From: Burkholderiaceae bacterium
GTDB taxonomy: Bacteria; Pseudomonadota; Gammaproteobacteria; Burkholderiales; Burkholderiaceae_D
Length of the DNA stretch: 37,173 nucleotides
Reading direction: 5' to 3'
NCBI GenBank assembly: GCA_019232795.1
Contig: JAFANH010000049.1
Location: 1-37,173 of the forward strand
Shown piece after piece: positions 18,583 through 27,428 of this stretch. The stretch's first letter is position 1. Every line of letters begins with the position of its first letter. A model generated the notes under the pieces. The model did not search any database. It saw only the letters and a list, made by a program, of their open reading frames with translations, and had not been told where the DNA came from. The translations under genes were made by a program, and so were the position numbers.

Positions 18583-19089
18583 TCAGCTCAATTGCTTGAG
18601 CAAGGTTTCCGCATTCGATACTTCGAACTTGCCCGGCGCTTCGATGTTCAATTGCTTGACGATGCCGTTGTCGACCAGCAGCGAGTAACGTTGCGAACGC
18701 ACGCCCATGCCGAACTTGCTGAAGTCGGCGTCCAAGCCGAGCGCCTTGCTGAAGGTGGCATTGCCGTCGGCGAACATGCGCACGATGCCGGTGGCCTTTT
18801 GGTCGCGGCCCCAGGCGCCCATGACGAAAGCGTCGTTGACCGAGATGCACCAGATTTCATCGACGCCCTTGGCCTTCAGTTCAGCCGCATGCTTGACGTA
18901 ACCCGGCACGTGCTGAGCCGAGCAGGTCGGCGTAAAGGCGCCGGGCAGGCCGAATACGGCAATTTTCTTGCCCTTGACCAGGTCGGCCACTTGAAAGGTA
19001 TTCGGGCCGATGGCGCAAGCCTCGGTCGCCGTTTCGATGTATTCCGCCAATGCGCCTTCCGGCAGATGGTCGCCAATCTTGATGGTCAT
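18583..19089 (-). CDS. peroxiredoxin, Prx5/AhpC-TSA redoxin family
   Basis: 168-residue thiol peroxidase of the Prx5 group, cytoplasmic, reducing hydroperoxides with thioredoxin or glutathione/glutaredoxin. The peroxidatic Cys is C56 in the signature GAFTPTCSAQHVPGY, and the family motif VNDAFVMGAWG is present. A second Cys in CISVND (about 81) is not in the usual resolving position, so it may be a 1-Cys type. The start is backed by AGGAG 5 bases upstream. It sits between ftsZ and lpxC, an arrangement I recall from other Burkholderiales, with no obvious functional tie to division. An ftsZ terminator lies only about 40 bases upstream, so the gene either needs a promoter within that region or relies on readthrough. 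Confidence 0.93.
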   Translation of the reverse strand: MTIKIGDHLPEGALAEYIETATEACAIGPNTFQVADLVKGKKIAVFGLPGAFTPTCSAQHVPGYVKHAAELKAKGVDEIWCISVNDAFVMGAWGRDQKATGIVRMFADGNATFSKALGLDADFSKFGMGVRSQRYSLLVDNGIVKQLNIEAPGKFEVSNAETLLKQLS

Positions 19090-19126
19090 GTTTACTCCTG
19101 TTGGTTATTTGGGGCGATATAGCCGA

Positions 19127-19156
19127 ATAAAAACGCCGCGCCCGCAGGCGCGGCGT
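19127..19156 (-). terminator. intrinsic terminator downstream of ftsZ
   Basis: Minus-strand stem of ten perfect pairs (ACGCCGCGCC / GGCGCGGCGT, tetraloop at 19143-19146) followed directly by TTTTATT. Strong rho-independent structure and the natural end of the dcw transcript. It ends only 37 bases before the peroxiredoxin start codon. Confidence 0.85.
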
Positions 19157-19232
19157 GCAACCGCATTATCCGTCGTTCCGCTTTTTCTTGCAGAGTGACC
19201 AGGGCTTTGCGTCACCCTGTCGGTTTATCGCT

Positions 19233-19256
19233 CCCTCTCCCACAAGTGGGAGAGGG
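19233..19256. repeat. palindromic repeat copy B (CCCTCTCCCAC / GTGGGAGAGGG)
   Basis: Perfect 11-base arms around AA, between ftsZ and its terminator. On the plus strand a T6 run follows, so it would act as an intrinsic terminator for transcription opposing ftsZ; on the minus strand it has no T-tract. Same family as the elements at 8970-8995 and 29011-29036 but with A/T instead of G/C near the centre. Confidence 0.75.
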
Positions 19257-19310
19257 GATTTTTTAGTTATTTCAACGAAATGAGACGAATTACTTCCGCA
19301 AGCTAGCCAA

Positions 19311-20513
19311 TCAGTCTGCCTGTTTACGTAAGAATGCCGGAATATCGTAGGTTTCCATGCCATTCTTCTCGAGCGCGCGCACGGTCTCCGATGCCGACTC
19401 GCGACGCCATACCGCCGGCGCCTTCAAACCGTCGAAAGCCGGGGTAGCGGCGCCTTGGGCCATGCCGGCGTTGGCATTGGCATTCGCGTTGGCGTTCGTG
19501 TGGAAAGGCTCGTTGTGGGTACCGGTACGCAGCACCGGGTTCGGCACCAGCTGTACATTCTTGCGGCCGCGGCCGAGGCCGGTTGCCACCACGGTGACGC
19601 GGATTTCGTCGCCCATATCTTCATCGTAGGCAATACCTTGCGCGATCGAGGCGTCGGCGGCGGCGAAGGCGCGCACTGTCGCCATCACTTCCTTGATTTC
19701 CTTACCCTTCAGGCTGCGGCTGCCGGTGACGTTAACCAGCACGCCGCGCGCGCCGGACAGGTCGACGCCGTCGAGCAGCGGCGAAGCGATTGCCTGCTCT
19801 GCCGCAATGCGCGCACGGTCGACACCGGATGCCGTTGCCGTACCCATCATAGCCTTGCCCTGCTCGCCCATGATGGTCTTGACGTCGTTGAAGTCGACGT
19901 TGATGTGGCCCGGCACGTTGATGATCTCGGCGATGCCGGCCACGGCGTTGTTGAGCACGTCGTCAGCATGTTGCAGCCATTCCAGCATGCTGTCGTCTTC
20001 GTAGATCTCTTCCAGCTTTTCGTTGAGGATGATGATCAGCGAATCGACGTGCTGGGACAGCGCCTCGATACCCTGGTCGGCGATATCCATGCACTTCTGG
20101 CCTTCATACGAAAACGGCTTGGAGACCACGGCAACCGTCAGCGCGCCCAGCTCTTTCGCGACTTGTGCCACGACCGGCGCCGCGCCGGTGCCGGTGCCGC
20201 CGCCCATGCCGGCTGCGATGAACACCATGTGCGCGCCGCGCAGCGAGTCTTCGATGCGTGCACGCGTTTCCTCCGCCAGCTGGCGGCCGACGTCAGGCTT
20301 CATGCCGGCGCCGAGACCGGTTTCGCCGATCTGGATGATGTTGTCCGCTTTCGACAGCTTGAGCGCCTGTGCATCCGTGTTGGCGGCGATGAACTCGACG
20401 CCGCTAACGCCCTTGTTGATCATGTGCTGCACCGCGTTGCCGCCCGCGCCACCGACGCCGACGACCTTGATCACGGTTCCCACCGCCGTGTTATCTAGCA
20501 TATCGATTTCCAT
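19311..20513 (-). CDS. ftsZ: cell division GTPase FtsZ
   Basis: Tubulin homologue that polymerises into the Z ring. The 400-residue protein has the GTPase domain with the tubulin signature GGGTGTG at 104-110, the T7 loop region NVDFNDVKTIM (about 206-216) that completes the GTPase site of the adjacent subunit, and a variable linker from about 325. The C-terminal peptide DIPAFLRKQAD binds FtsA/ZipA and other partners. The linker contains five Asn-Ala dipeptides (340-349). The start ATG has AGGAG 5 bases upstream; a large stem-loop lies just before it. It ends the dcw cluster. Because its membrane tether FtsA is interrupted in this sequence, anchoring would depend on ZipA-type or other partners not seen here, or on FtsA still being made. 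Confidence 0.98.
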   Translation of the reverse strand: MEIDMLDNTAVGTVIKVVGVGGAGGNAVQHMINKGVSGVEFIAANTDAQALKLSKADNIIQIGETGLGAGMKPDVGRQLAEETRARIEDSLRGAHMVFIAAGMGGGTGTGAAPVVAQVAKELGALTVAVVSKPFSYEGQKCMDIADQGIEALSQHVDSLIIILNEKLEEIYEDDSMLEWLQHADDVLNNAVAGIAEIINVPGHINVDFNDVKTIMGEQGKAMMGTATASGVDRARIAAEQAIASPLLDGVDLSGARGVLVNVTGSRSLKGKEIKEVMATVRAFAAADASIAQGIAYDEDMGDEIRVTVVATGLGRGRKNVQLVPNPVLRTGTHNEPFHTNANANANANAGMAQGAATPAFDGLKAPAVWRRESASETVRALEKNGMETYDIPAFLRKQAD

Positions 20514-20540
20514 GAAGTCTCCTAAAAAGTGTGCAGTTCT

Positions 20541-20579
20541 CAGTCGGTAGTCATCACGCGCTGTGACGACTAGCGACTG
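20541..20579 (-). promoter_or_regulatory. long stem-loop in the ftsZ 5' region
   Basis: Arms CAGTCG-TAGTC-TCAC and GTGA-GACTA-CGACTG are interrupted by single bases. In the minus-strand RNA this gives 15 Watson-Crick pairs plus one G-U pair, with a single C/C mismatch and a 5-base loop. It ends 28 bases before the ftsZ ATG. The T5 run after it is about 10 bases away, so it is not a standard terminator. Possibly a translational or RNase-sensitive control element, or a protein site on DNA. The structure is visible; the role is inference. Confidence 0.6.
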
Positions 20580-20638
20580 CTAACTACGGGTTGATGCAAA
20601 AAGTTAAATCCAAATTTCCTGCCCTGACTAATTTCGTT

Positions 20639-21871
20639 CTAAAAATTACCCAAGAACCACTCCTTCATACGCTGCCAAATCGCCTTGACCGTTCCATCCT
20701 GGCGCGTGACGACATAGCCGCGCAAATACTGTTTTTTCGCTTCCAGCAACAGGCCGAGCACGGTCGCGTAGCGCGGGCTGCGCACCACGTCGGCCAACTG
20801 GCCGCTGTATTCCGGTGTGCCCAGGCGCGCCGGCTTGAGGAAAATGTCTTCGGCCAGTTCTGCCATGCCCGGCATCATGGCCGAACCGCCGGTCAGCACG
20901 ATGCCAGAGGACAGCACTTCCTCGTACCCCGACTAGCGCACCACCTGGTGCACCAGGGCGAACAACTCCTCCACGCGCGGCTCGATCACGGCCGCGAGCG
21001 CCTGACGCGACAGCGAGCGCGGCGCGCGGTCGCCCAAGCCAGGCACTTCCAATGTTTCGGTCGGATCGGCCAGGGCCTGCTTGGCAACGCCGTAGCGCAG
21101 CTTGATTTCTTCGGCTTCCGTAGTCGGCGTGCGCAAGGCCATGGCGATGTCGTTGGTGATCTGGTCGCCGGCGATAGGGATCACGGCCGTATGGCGGATC
21201 GCCCCTTCGGTAAAGATCGCGACGTCGGTGGTGCCGCCGCCCATGTCGACCAGCACCACGCCCAGTTCCTTTTCATCGGAAGTCAGCACCGCATCGGCCG
21301 AAGCCATGGGCTGCAGGATCAGGTCGGATACCTCGAGGCCGCAGCGGCGCACGCACTTGACGATGTTCTGCACAGCAGATACAGCGCCGGTGACGATATG
21401 GACCTTCACCTCGAGGCGGATGCCGCTCATGCCGATCGGTTCGCGCACGTCTTCCTGGCTGTCGACGATAAATTCCTGCGGCACGGTGTGCAGCAATTGC
21501 TGATCGGTCGGGATGTTGACTGCCTTGGCGGTTTCGATCACGCGGCTGACGTCGGCCGCCGTCACTTCCTTGTCCTTGATCGCCACCATGCCGCTGGAAT
21601 TGAAGCTGCGGATATGGCTGCCGGCGATGCCGGTGTAAACGTTCCGGATCTTGCAATCGGCCATCAATTCCGCTTCTTCGAGCGCGCATTGGATCGATTC
21701 TATGGTCGCTTCGATATTGACGACGACGCCTTTTTTCAGCCCCTTGGATTCGTGCTGCCCCAGGCCGATCACCTCATGCCGTCCGTTCGGCATCACCTCG
21801 GCTACCACCGCCACCACTTTCGAGGTGCCGATGTCGAGGCCGACGATTAAATTCTTCGCATCTTTTGTCAT
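20639..21871 (-). pseudogene. ftsA: ftsA, actin-like divisome protein, interrupted by an in-frame TAG
   Basis: FtsA tethers FtsZ to the membrane and recruits later divisome proteins. Read from ATG 21871 (NLIVGLDIGTSKVVAVV, phosphate-1 motif), the frame runs 312 codons to ...VHQVVR and then hits TAG at 20933-20935. The next 97 codons stay in the same frame (SGYEEVLSSGIVLTGG ... MKEWFLGNF) and end in TAG at 20639. The total would be 410 residues, normal for FtsA (E. coli 420). The truncated product lacks the adenosine motif GIVLTGGSAMMPGM and the C-terminal amphipathic membrane helix (IWQRMKEWF), so it should not bind ATP or the membrane properly. One substitution, GAG (Glu) to TAG, would explain it. 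A GTG at 20917 with adjoining purines could only make a fragment. Sequencing error, true nonsense mutation and suppression cannot be separated here. Confidence 0.85.
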
Positions 21872-21914
21872 ATCGATTCGCTTAAGTTCTACTTATGCTT
21901 CCCTACTACCTTCT

Positions 21915-22730
21915 CTATTGACGACTCGGCGGTAGTCCAGCCTTCTTTTTGCCGTCGTCCGCCAATGCCAACCCGTTGGCCTTCAGGGCCAAGCCATTCG
22001 GATAGCGCAGATCTATGCTTTCTATCCGGTTCTGCAACCGTTCGAGCAACTGCGGATAGGCCGCCACCAGGCGGTCCAAGCGCTCGCGCAACGTGCTGCT
22101 GCTTTGCTCACGCCCCAACTCGACGCTCACGCCATTGTCCAGTTTCACGCTCCAGGCGTAGCGGCCGGACAGTTGCAGCGAGGTCGGCCTGAGCTTGAGC
22201 GGCGCCAGCCAGGCGTTCAAGTCGCGGTAGCGCGTCATCACGTCTTTTTCGCTGCCATCCGGCCCGCCGAATTCGGGCAGCGGCCCATCCTCTTCGGCCT
22301 CGGCCATGTTGGCCGTAAATGCTTCACCCTTGACCGACAGCAGCCTGCCGTCGTCGGTCCAGGTGCCAAGCGGCACATGCTCTTCCACCGCCACCACCAG
22401 TTTGTTCGGCCATTCGCGGCGTACTGTGGCCCTCCTCACCCAGGGCACCGTCTCGAAGGCCTGCCGCACCGTATCGAGATTGGCGGTGAAGAAATTCCCG
22501 CGGATATGCGGCAAGGCCGACCCCCTGACGATAGCCGGATCCAGATGGCGCAATTGCGCTTGCGGTTGCCCTTGTACCTGCCCTTCACTCATGGCCTCGA
22601 CCCGGATGGCGCGCAGCGTAAACATCGGCCGCTGCGCCAGCCACCACAGACCGGCGCCCAGCAAAGCCATAAGGCACAGGCCGAGCAGCATGCCGGTCAG
22701 TGCGTTCATGGTTTTGATGTCGTGCCACAT
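21915..22730 (-). CDS. ftsQ: cell division protein FtsQ
   Basis: Bitopic divisome protein that, with FtsL and FtsB, relays activation to FtsWI. The 271-residue product has a short cytoplasmic tail, one membrane helix at about 10-32 (LTGMLLGLCLMALLGAGLWWLAQ), a periplasmic POTRA domain (about 36-115, FTLRAIRVEA ... RATVRREWPNKLVVAVEEHVPLGTW) and a beta domain up to about 255 (SLQLSGRYAWSVKLDNGVSVELG). Length matches the family. It begins 24 bases after ddl with AAGGAA rather far upstream (about 12 bases). It is separated from ftsA by 43 bases, looser than the overlapping mur genes, so a local promoter within ddl is possible as in E. coli. Confidence 0.95.
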   Translation of the reverse strand: MWHDIKTMNALTGMLLGLCLMALLGAGLWWLAQRPMFTLRAIRVEAMSEGQVQGQPQAQLRHLDPAIVRGSALPHIRGNFFTANLDTVRQAFETVPWVRRATVRREWPNKLVVAVEEHVPLGTWTDDGRLLSVKGEAFTANMAEAEEDGPLPEFGGPDGSEKDVMTRYRDLNAWLAPLKLRPTSLQLSGRYAWSVKLDNGVSVELGREQSSSTLRERLDRLVAAYPQLLERLQNRIESIDLRYPNGLALKANGLALADDGKKKAGLPPSRQ

Positions 22731-22754
22731 ATCGGTTTCTATTCCTTTCTGTCC

Positions 22755-23741
22755 CTAACTCTGCAAACCCGGCTTCCAGCTCTCCGAAGGTGTCAGATCG
22801 AGCCGCGCGGAGCGCAGAATCTCGACACACAAGTCTTCGTAATTCATGCCTGCTGCCTTGGCCGACATCGGCACCAGCGAATGGCCGGTCATGCCGGGAG
22901 AAGTATTGATCTCCAGCAGGAAAGGCTCATCGTCCGATGCGCGCAACATGAAATCGACGCGCGCCCAGCCGACGCAGCCAAGCGCATTGAAAGCCTTCAC
23001 CGCGATATCCTGGATGCGGGCCGTCAATGCCGCGTCCAGCGGCGCCGGACACAGGTACTGCGTGTCGTCGCTGAAATACTTGTGTTCATAATCGTAGTTG
23101 CCTTGCGGCGCGCGGATTTCAACGATGGGCAGCGCGCGCGCAGCGCGCCCCGTACCCAGCACCGGCACCGTCAATTCGCGACCGCTAATGAATTCTTCCG
23201 CCAGGATTGCTTCGTCGTATCTGGCGCACAGCTCGAAGCCTTCCTGCATTTCCGAATGACCATTGACTTTGGCGATGCCGATGGTCGAGCCCTCGTGCGG
23301 CGCCTTCAGCATCAACGGCAAGCCGAGCTGATCGGGAATCGCACGCAGCTCTTCCGGCGATGCCGCCTTGGCATCGAGCACGACAAAGCGCGGCGTCGGC
23401 AAACCATGACTGAGCCAGACGCGTTTGCTCATCACCTTGTCCATGGCGATCGCCGAGGCCATCACGCCGGGACCGGTATAGGGAATCCCGAGCTGCTCAA
23501 GCGCACCCTGGATGCTGCCGTCTTCGCCGTAGCGGCCGTGCAGAGCGATAAATACACGATCGAATTTTTCCGCCGCCAGTTCCGCCAGGCTGCGCTGGCC
23601 CGGGTCGAAAGCATGGGCGTCGATGCCCTTGTCGCGCAGCGCTTTCAAGACGCCGGTACCCGACATCAGCGACACTTCGCGCTCGGCCGAACGGCCGCCG
23701 AACAACACGCCAACCTTGCCGAGATTCATGGCCGCGCTCAT
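22755..23741 (-). CDS. ddl: D-alanine--D-alanine ligase
   Basis: ATP-grasp enzyme (DdlB type) that joins two D-Ala for the peptidoglycan stem. The 328-residue protein shows [17 protein letters not shown] at the N-terminus, [16 protein letters not shown], the ATP-grasp lysine loop [11 protein letters not shown] (about 143) and the Mg-binding [16 protein letters not shown] (about 285). The start ATG (23741) overlaps the murC stop as ATGA, so it is translationally coupled in the cluster. Product is used by MurF nearby. Confidence 0.97.
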   Translation of the reverse strand: MSAAMNLGKVGVLFGGRSAEREVSLMSGTGVLKALRDKGIDAHAFDPGQRSLAELAAEKFDRVFIALHGRYGEDGSIQGALEQLGIPYTGPGVMASAIAMDKVMSKRVWLSHGLPTPRFVVLDAKAASPEELRAIPDQLGLPLMLKAPHEGSTIGIAKVNGHSEMQEGFELCARYDEAILAEEFISGRELTVPVLGTGRAARALPIVEIRAPQGNYDYEHKYFSDDTQYLCPAPLDAALTARIQDIAVKAFNALGCVGWARVDFMLRASDDEPFLLEINTSPGMTGHSLVPMSAKAAGMNYEDLCVEILRSARLDLTPSESWKPGLQS

Positions 23742-25153
23742 GCTGGCACCTGTGCGATCAGTTGCTGCAACTTGTGCGGTACGCCGCCCATGGAACCGGC
23801 GCCCATGGTGATCACCACGTCGCCGTCCCTGACCATGTCGACGATGGCTTGCGGCAGATCGGCCACTTCCTCGACGAAGCTCAGGTCGACCTTGCCGGTC
23901 ACGCGCAGCGCATGCGCCAGTGCACGGCCGTCGGCGGCGACAATGGGCTGCTCGCCGGCGGCATACACTTCCGCCAGCACCAGCACGTCACAGCTGGACA
24001 GCACTTTCACGAAATCCTCGAACAGGTCGCGTGTACGCGTATAGCGATGCGGCTGGAAGGCCAGCACCAGCCGGCGTCCCGGATAGGCGCCACGCGCCGC
24101 AGCCAGCGTCGCGGCCGTTTCGGCCGGATGATGACCGTAGTCGTCGACCAGAGCGAACTTGCCCTTGGGCTTGCCGTCGCTTCCCGGAATATCGAGTTCG
24201 CCATAACGGGTAAAGCGCCGGCCGACGCCGTTGAATTCGGCCAAAGCCTTTTGCGTGGCGTTGTCGGGTACGCTTAGTTCACGTGCGATGGCAATCGCCG
24301 CGCAGGCGTTTTGCACGTTGTGCATGCCGGGCTGGTTGAGACGCACCGTCAGCGGCGGATAGTCGGCCTGCAACACGGTGAATTCCATGTGGCCGCCGAC
24401 CGCCTTGGCATCGACTGCACGCACTTGCGCGTCTTCGTGGAAGCCGTAGGTCAGGATGGGCTTGGACACCGATGGCATGATTTCGCGCACGTTGGCGTCG
24501 TCCACGCACAGCACGGCGATGCCGTAGAACGGCAGGCGCTGGGTAAATTCAATGAATGCCTGCTTCAGCTTGACGAAGCTGTGGTCGTAGGTCTCCATGT
24601 GGTCGGCATCGATGTTGGTGATGACTTCGATCACCGGCGACAGATTCAGGAACGACGCATCCGACTCGTCGGCCTCGACCACGATGAAATCGCCGCTGCC
24701 GAGCTTGGCGTTGGCGCCGGCACTGGTCAGGCGGCCGCCGATGACGAAGGTGGGGTCAAGCCCGCCTTCGGCCAGCACGCTTGCCACCAGGCTGGTGGTC
24801 GTGGTCTTGCCGTGCGTACCGGCGATGGCAATGCCGCTCTTCAATCGCATCAATTCGGCCAGCATCATGGCGCGCGGCACAATGGGGATTTTCTTTTCGC
24901 GGCCAGCCAGCACTTCCGGATTGTCCTGCTTGACCGCGGTCGACACCACGATGGCGTCGGCGCCCGCAATGTTCTCGGCCACGTGGCCGATACTGACCTT
25001 GGCGCCCAGCGCCGCCAGGCGCTGAGTCGCCGCATTGCTTCCCAGGTCGGACCCCGACACCGTGTAGCCGAGATTGACCATGACTTCGGCGATACCGCTC
25101 ATGCCCGAGCCGCCTATGCCGACGAAGTGTATGTGTCTGACTTTATGTTTCAT
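23738..25153 (-). CDS. murC: UDP-N-acetylmuramate--L-alanine ligase
   Basis: First Mur ligase; adds L-Ala to UDP-MurNAc with ATP in the cytoplasm. The 471-residue protein has the Rossmann-like N-domain [17 protein letters not shown] (about 9-25), the ATPase P-loop GTHGKTTTT (about 113-121) and the C-terminal ligase domain with DDYGHHPAE and [11 protein letters not shown] placed the start at 25153, where ATG overlaps the murG stop (ATGA) and the conserved [14 protein letters not shown] begins; the frame is open 63 codons further upstream, but that part lies within murG and is not MurC-like. Confidence 0.98.
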   Translation of the reverse strand: MKHKVRHIHFVGIGGSGMSGIAEVMVNLGYTVSGSDLGSNAATQRLAALGAKVSIGHVAENIAGADAIVVSTAVKQDNPEVLAGREKKIPIVPRAMMLAELMRLKSGIAIAGTHGKTTTTSLVASVLAEGGLDPTFVIGGRLTSAGANAKLGSGDFIVVEADESDASFLNLSPVIEVITNIDADHMETYDHSFVKLKQAFIEFTQRLPFYGIAVLCVDDANVREIMPSVSKPILTYGFHEDAQVRAVDAKAVGGHMEFTVLQADYPPLTVRLNQPGMHNVQNACAAIAIARELSVPDNATQKALAEFNGVGRRFTRYGELDIPGSDGKPKGKFALVDDYGHHPAETAATLAAARGAYPGRRLVLAFQPHRYTRTRDLFEDFVKVLSSCDVLVLAEVYAAGEQPIVAADGRALAHALRVTGKVDLSFVEEVADLPQAIVDMVRDGDVVITMGAGSMGGVPHKLQQLIAQVPA

Positions 25154-26247
25154 GCTGCACCTGCCAATCTTTCCAGTACCTGCGCGATCGCCTGGTTGGC
25201 GTCGCGGCGGCCTATGCGGTAGGCCGCTTCGGCCATGTTCCTGCACGTCTCGCGCGAGGTCGTCGTCAACAGCGACGCCAGGCGCTCGACATTCAATTCG
25301 CTCTGCGGCAAGTGAATCGCCGCTTGTTGCTGCTCCATCCATTGCGCATTGCCGCGCTGATGCGAGGTGGTCGACGCGATAAACGGCACCAGAACGCTGG
25401 CAACGCCCGCTGCCGTCAATTCCGATACCGTGATCGCGCCGGCACGGCAGATCACGAGATCGGCCTCCGCGTAGCGGCGCGCCATGTCGTCGATGAAATC
25501 CACCACTTCAGCATCCACCTGCGCCTGAGCGTACGCCTTGCGCAGCGCCTCGATATGCTGCTTGCCCGACTGATGCGTGACGATCGGGCGCGCTTCGCGC
25601 GGCAGCGCCGCCAGCGCTTGCGGCAGGCAATCGTTCAAGGCTTTCGCACCGAGACTGCCGCCCACCACAAGGATGCGCAATGGGCCGCTGCGCTCGGCAA
25701 AGCGCACGGTCGGATCCGCCAACGCCAGAATTTCGTCGCGCACCGGGTTGCCGGTGACATCGGCCTTGCCGGATTTACCGTCTTGCGCCGGAAAGCCGAA
25801 CAGCACCTTGCGCGCAAACGGCGCCAGCGTCTTGTTCGACAGCAGCAAGCCGGCGTCCGCATTGACGAGGGCCAGCGGCACGCGCCGCAAGACCGCCATC
25901 AGGCCGCCCGGCACCGTCACGTAGCCGCCCATGCCAAGCACCACGTCCGGCTTGCGCCGCCCGAGGATGCGGAAGCAGCGGCCGAAGCCGAGCAGCAGGC
26001 GCCAGGCGCCGCGCACGCTATGTGCCAAGCCCTTGCCGCGCAACCCGGAAAATTCGATGGTGTCCATTTCGACGCCATGGCGCAGCACCAGGTCGCGCTC
26101 CATGCCATGCGCCGTGCCGAGCCATGACACCTGCCAGCCGCGCGCCCTCATGGTGTCGGCAATCGCCAAACCGGGGAAGATGTGGCCGCCGGTGCCGGCC
26201 GCCATGATCAGCAGGCGCTTGTTCTTCATGGAGGTCATCGCCATCAC
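25150..26247 (-). CDS. murG: UDP-GlcNAc:MurNAc-pentapeptide-undecaprenol GlcNAc transferase
   Basis: GT28 glycosyltransferase that converts lipid I to lipid II on the inner face of the membrane. The 365-residue product has the N-terminal glycine loop [16 protein letters not shown] (about 15-30) and, in the C-domain, the second loop [13 protein letters not shown] and the nucleotide-sugar region [24 protein letters not shown]. The start is a GTG at 26247 overlapping the ftsW stop (GTGA), followed at once by ATG; a start at either of these or at the later MKNKRLL is possible and differs by only a few residues. Confidence 0.97.
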   Translation of the reverse strand: MMAMTSMKNKRLLIMAAGTGGHIFPGLAIADTMRARGWQVSWLGTAHGMERDLVLRHGVEMDTIEFSGLRGKGLAHSVRGAWRLLLGFGRCFRILGRRKPDVVLGMGGYVTVPGGLMAVLRRVPLALVNADAGLLLSNKTLAPFARKVLFGFPAQDGKSGKADVTGNPVRDEILALADPTVRFAERSGPLRILVVGGSLGAKALNDCLPQALAALPREARPIVTHQSGKQHIEALRKAYAQAQVDAEVVDFIDDMARRYAEADLVICRAGAITVSELTAAGVASVLVPFIASTTSHQRGNAQWMEQQQAAIHLPQSELNVERLASLLTTTSRETCRNMAEAAYRIGRRDANQAIAQVLERLAGAA

Positions 26248-27428
26248 ACACGCCCCCCGCGCATGCGCACACGATTTTCATAATCGATGCGCAGCAAGAT
26301 CGCCAAACCAACGCAATTGATCAGCACGCCCGAACCGCCATAGCTCATCAGCGGCAAGGTCAACCCCTTGGTCGGCAGCAAGCCGAGGTTGACGCCCATA
26401 TTGATGAAAGCCTGCACGCCGATCCAGATGCCGATGCCCTTGGCTGCCAGACCGGCAAAGGTCTGGTCCATGGCGATCGCCTGGCGGCCGATGTCGAAGG
26501 AGCGCTTGACGATCCAGTAGAACAGCAGCACCACGGCCAAAACACCGACAAACCCAAGCTCTTCGCCGATCACGGCCAACAGGAAGTCGGTGTGCGCCTC
26601 CGGCAGATAATTGAGCTTCTCCACACTGCCGCCCAGGCCGACGCCGAACAGCTCGCCACGCCCAAAGGCGATCAGCGAGTGCGACAATTGATATGCCTTG
26701 CCGAGCGCGTTTTCCTCTACCCAGGGATTCATGTAGGCGAAAATCCGCTCGCGCCGCCACGGCGACAAGATAATCACCAGGCTGAAGATGCCGACCAGGG
26801 TCGCGCCTATGCCGCCGAACCAGATGCCGTTGATGCCGCCCAGGAACAGGATGCCCATGGCGATGCAGACAATGACGCCGAAAGCGCCAAGGTCCGGTTC
26901 GAGCAGCAGCAACAGGCCGACGCAGCCGACCGCCGCAGCCATGGGCAGAAATCCCTTGGTCAGCTGGTGCATGAATTGCTGCTTGCGCACCGTGTAGTCG
27001 GCAGCGTACAGCACCACGAACAGTTTCATCAGTTCCGACGGCTGCAGGTTGAACACGCGGAACGACAGCCACCGCTTGGCGCCGTTGACGCCTTTGCCTA
27101 TGCCGGGGATCAGTACCAACGCCAGCAAAATCAGGGTGCCGGCAAACAGATAGGGCGCGATGCGTTGCCAGGTCTCGATGCGCACGCGGAAGGCGAACAG
27201 ACCGGCCATGATGGAGACGACAATGAAGATGGCCTGGCGCTGCAGGAAATAGGTATTGGTGTAGTTGGCGAACTTGGGCGAATCGGGCAGCGAAATCGAG
27301 GCCGAATACACCATCACCATGCCGAACAGCATGAGCAACAGGATCACCCACACCAAGGGCTGGTCGTAATCCATCACGTTGGTGCGCGTGCCTGCGGCGC
27401 CGGCAGCAAAAACTGGTGTCGCGGTCAT
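26244..27428 (-). CDS. ftsW: septal peptidoglycan glycosyltransferase FtsW (SEDS family)
   Basis: Polytopic SEDS-family glycan polymerase working with FtsI at the septum. The 394-residue protein has about ten hydrophobic segments, starting [21 protein letters not shown], with family hallmarks [20 protein letters not shown], the catalytic-loop region [47 protein letters not shown] and the C-terminal [14 protein letters not shown] started it at the ATG at 27428, which overlaps the murD stop (ATGA). A later ATG (MDYDQP) would shorten the cytoplasmic tail by 18 residues. Confidence 0.97.
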   Translation of the reverse strand: MTATPVFAAGAAGTRTNVMDYDQPLVWVILLLMLFGMVMVYSASISLPDSPKFANYTNTYFLQRQAIFIVVSIMAGLFAFRVRIETWQRIAPYLFAGTLILLALVLIPGIGKGVNGAKRWLSFRVFNLQPSELMKLFVVLYAADYTVRKQQFMHQLTKGFLPMAAAVGCVGLLLLLEPDLGAFGVIVCIAMGILFLGGINGIWFGGIGATLVGIFSLVIILSPWRRERIFAYMNPWVEENALGKAYQLSHSLIAFGRGELFGVGLGGSVEKLNYLPEAHTDFLLAVIGEELGFVGVLAVVLLFYWIVKRSFDIGRQAIAMDQTFAGLAAKGIGIWIGVQAFINMGVNLGLLPTKGLTLPLMSYGGSGVLINCVGLAILLRIDYENRVRMRGGRV

